The notes beneath the pieces were generated by a model. The model was not told the DNA's origin, made no database searches, and saw nothing but the letters and a program-made list of their open reading frames with translations. The position numbers and the translations under genes were made by a program. From Alteromonas sp. 1_MG-2023 (lineage in GTDB: Bacteria; Pseudomonadota; Gammaproteobacteria; Enterobacterales; Alteromonadaceae): a DNA stretch of 64,000 bases. This document shows positions 63,421-64,000 of this stretch, piece by piece; the stretch's first letter is position 1; each line of letters starts with the position of its first letter. The DNA is taken from NCBI RefSeq assembly GCF_030547075.1, contig NZ_JAUOQH010000005.1, positions 1 through 64,000 of the forward strand, in the 5' to 3' direction.

Positions 63421-64000
63421 TTATTGTTCGCGACTAGCTAACAAACGTTGATAAGCCTTTGCGCTATTTTTCAGTGTGCGTTCCTGGGTATCAAAATCGA
63501 CATAAACAAGGCCGAATCGTTTTTCGTAACCTTCCGCCCATTCGAAGTTATCCATTAGGCTCCATGCGAAGTAACCACTCACTTCTACGCCTTCTTTCAT
63601 CGCCTGGTGAACAGCGTTAAGGTGGCCTGTGTAGTAGTCTATTCTGTCCTCATCATCTACGATACCATCTTCAAGTACATCTGCCATGGCGGCGCCGTTT
63701 TCAGTTATATAAACCGGAGGAAGCTTATAACGTTCATGCAAAGACACCAGTAGTTCATGCAAAGCTTCAGGGTAAATTTCCCAGCCGATGTCTGTCAGTG
63801 GTGCTTGATGAGCATGCTCGTAAAATAAATCATCAGCATTGCGCGGGGCTGAGTAATGAAGACGAGTATAGAAATTAATGCCCAGAAAATCTAAAGGCTG
63901 GCAGATAATTTCCATATCACCTGATTCAATCGGGGGCTTGTCATTATCTGGTAATGCGTCAATAACGTATGGATAACTGCCTTCCATCACGGGCTGCATG
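63421..64000 (-). CDS. family 1 glycoside hydrolase (beta-glucosidase), partial
   Basis: C-terminal 193 codons of a GH1 enzyme; the 5' part is beyond the right edge, so the apparent Met near 63999 is internal. LDFLGINFYTRLHYS, the catalytic nucleophile in PVYITENGAA, the GYFAWSLMDNFEWAEGY substrate-binding segment and KRFGLVYVDFDTQERT are diagnostic. No signal peptide can be judged. It is first in an apparent bgl-GPH-lacI operon. Confidence 0.93.
   Translation of the reverse strand, partial: MQPVMEGSYPYVIDALPDNDKPPIESGDMEIICQPLDFLGINFYTRLHYSAPRNADDLFYEHAHQAPLTDIGWEIYPEALHELLVSLHERYKLPPVYITENGAAMADVLEDGIVDDEDRIDYYTGHLNAVHQAMKEGVEVSGYFAWSLMDNFEWAEGYEKRFGLVYVDFDTQERTLKNSAKAYQRLLASREQ

Overview
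The window comes from the origin-proximal part of a marine gammaproteobacterial chromosome, most likely Alteromonas or a close relative. The evidence is the partial 16S rRNA at the left edge, whose 5' end reads like Alteromonas, moderate GC, abundant GATC (Dam/SeqA-type) sites in the origin, and a gene order that is a blend of the E. coli 82-85 min blocks. Almost all of it is housekeeping DNA; no phage, IS element, CRISPR or tRNA gene was seen.

Layout. 1-750: 5' end of an rrn operon (minus strand) with leader, boxA and two tandem sigma70 promoters. 750-15,100: yrdA, aroE, a truncated globin, ompW with a perfect FNR box, the hemF-tsaC-yrdD-smg-dprA-LysM cluster (minus), def-fmt-rsmB-trkA (plus), then trkH and elbB (minus). 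15,100-26,000: polA followed by a short Spot 42 (spf) RNA, engB, a di-haem cytochrome c4, a candidate CsrB/CsrC-type RNA, yihI, a DUF2489 gene, tag, glyQS and a small lipoprotein. 26,000-28,000: a phosphatase-like lipoprotein.

28,000-53,800 is the replication/segregation/energy core: gyrB, recF (carrying two parS sites), dnaN and dnaA on the minus strand; rpmH-rnpA-yidD-yidC, yajQ, mnmE, mioC and a DnaT-like/DnaC-like pair on the plus strand; then oriC (DnaA boxes, 20 GATC sites, AT-rich 13-mer-like region), mnmG-rsmG-parA-parB and the full atpIBEFHAGDC operon. Loader (DnaC-like), initiator (DnaA), clamp (DnaN), partition proteins (ParAB) and their parS sites all lie within about 16 kb of oriC.

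53,800-64,000 is accessory: two paralogous multi-pass membrane proteins of unknown function, a GST, TapT (DTW) and an alkyltransferase-like protein, an HD-GYP protein, an OmpA-type lipoprotein, an NTF2-like exported protein, and a sugar locus (LacI regulator, GPH transporter, GH1 beta-glucosidase cut by the window edge).

The most interesting unannotated items are in intergenic DNA: the Csr-type RNA candidate between cytochrome c4 and yihI, a promoter-to-terminator unit with DnaA boxes upstream of polA, the shortened Spot 42 with a second terminator behind it, the two DnaA-box clusters 7 kb apart, and the parS sites embedded in recF. All functional statements are from sequence reading only.
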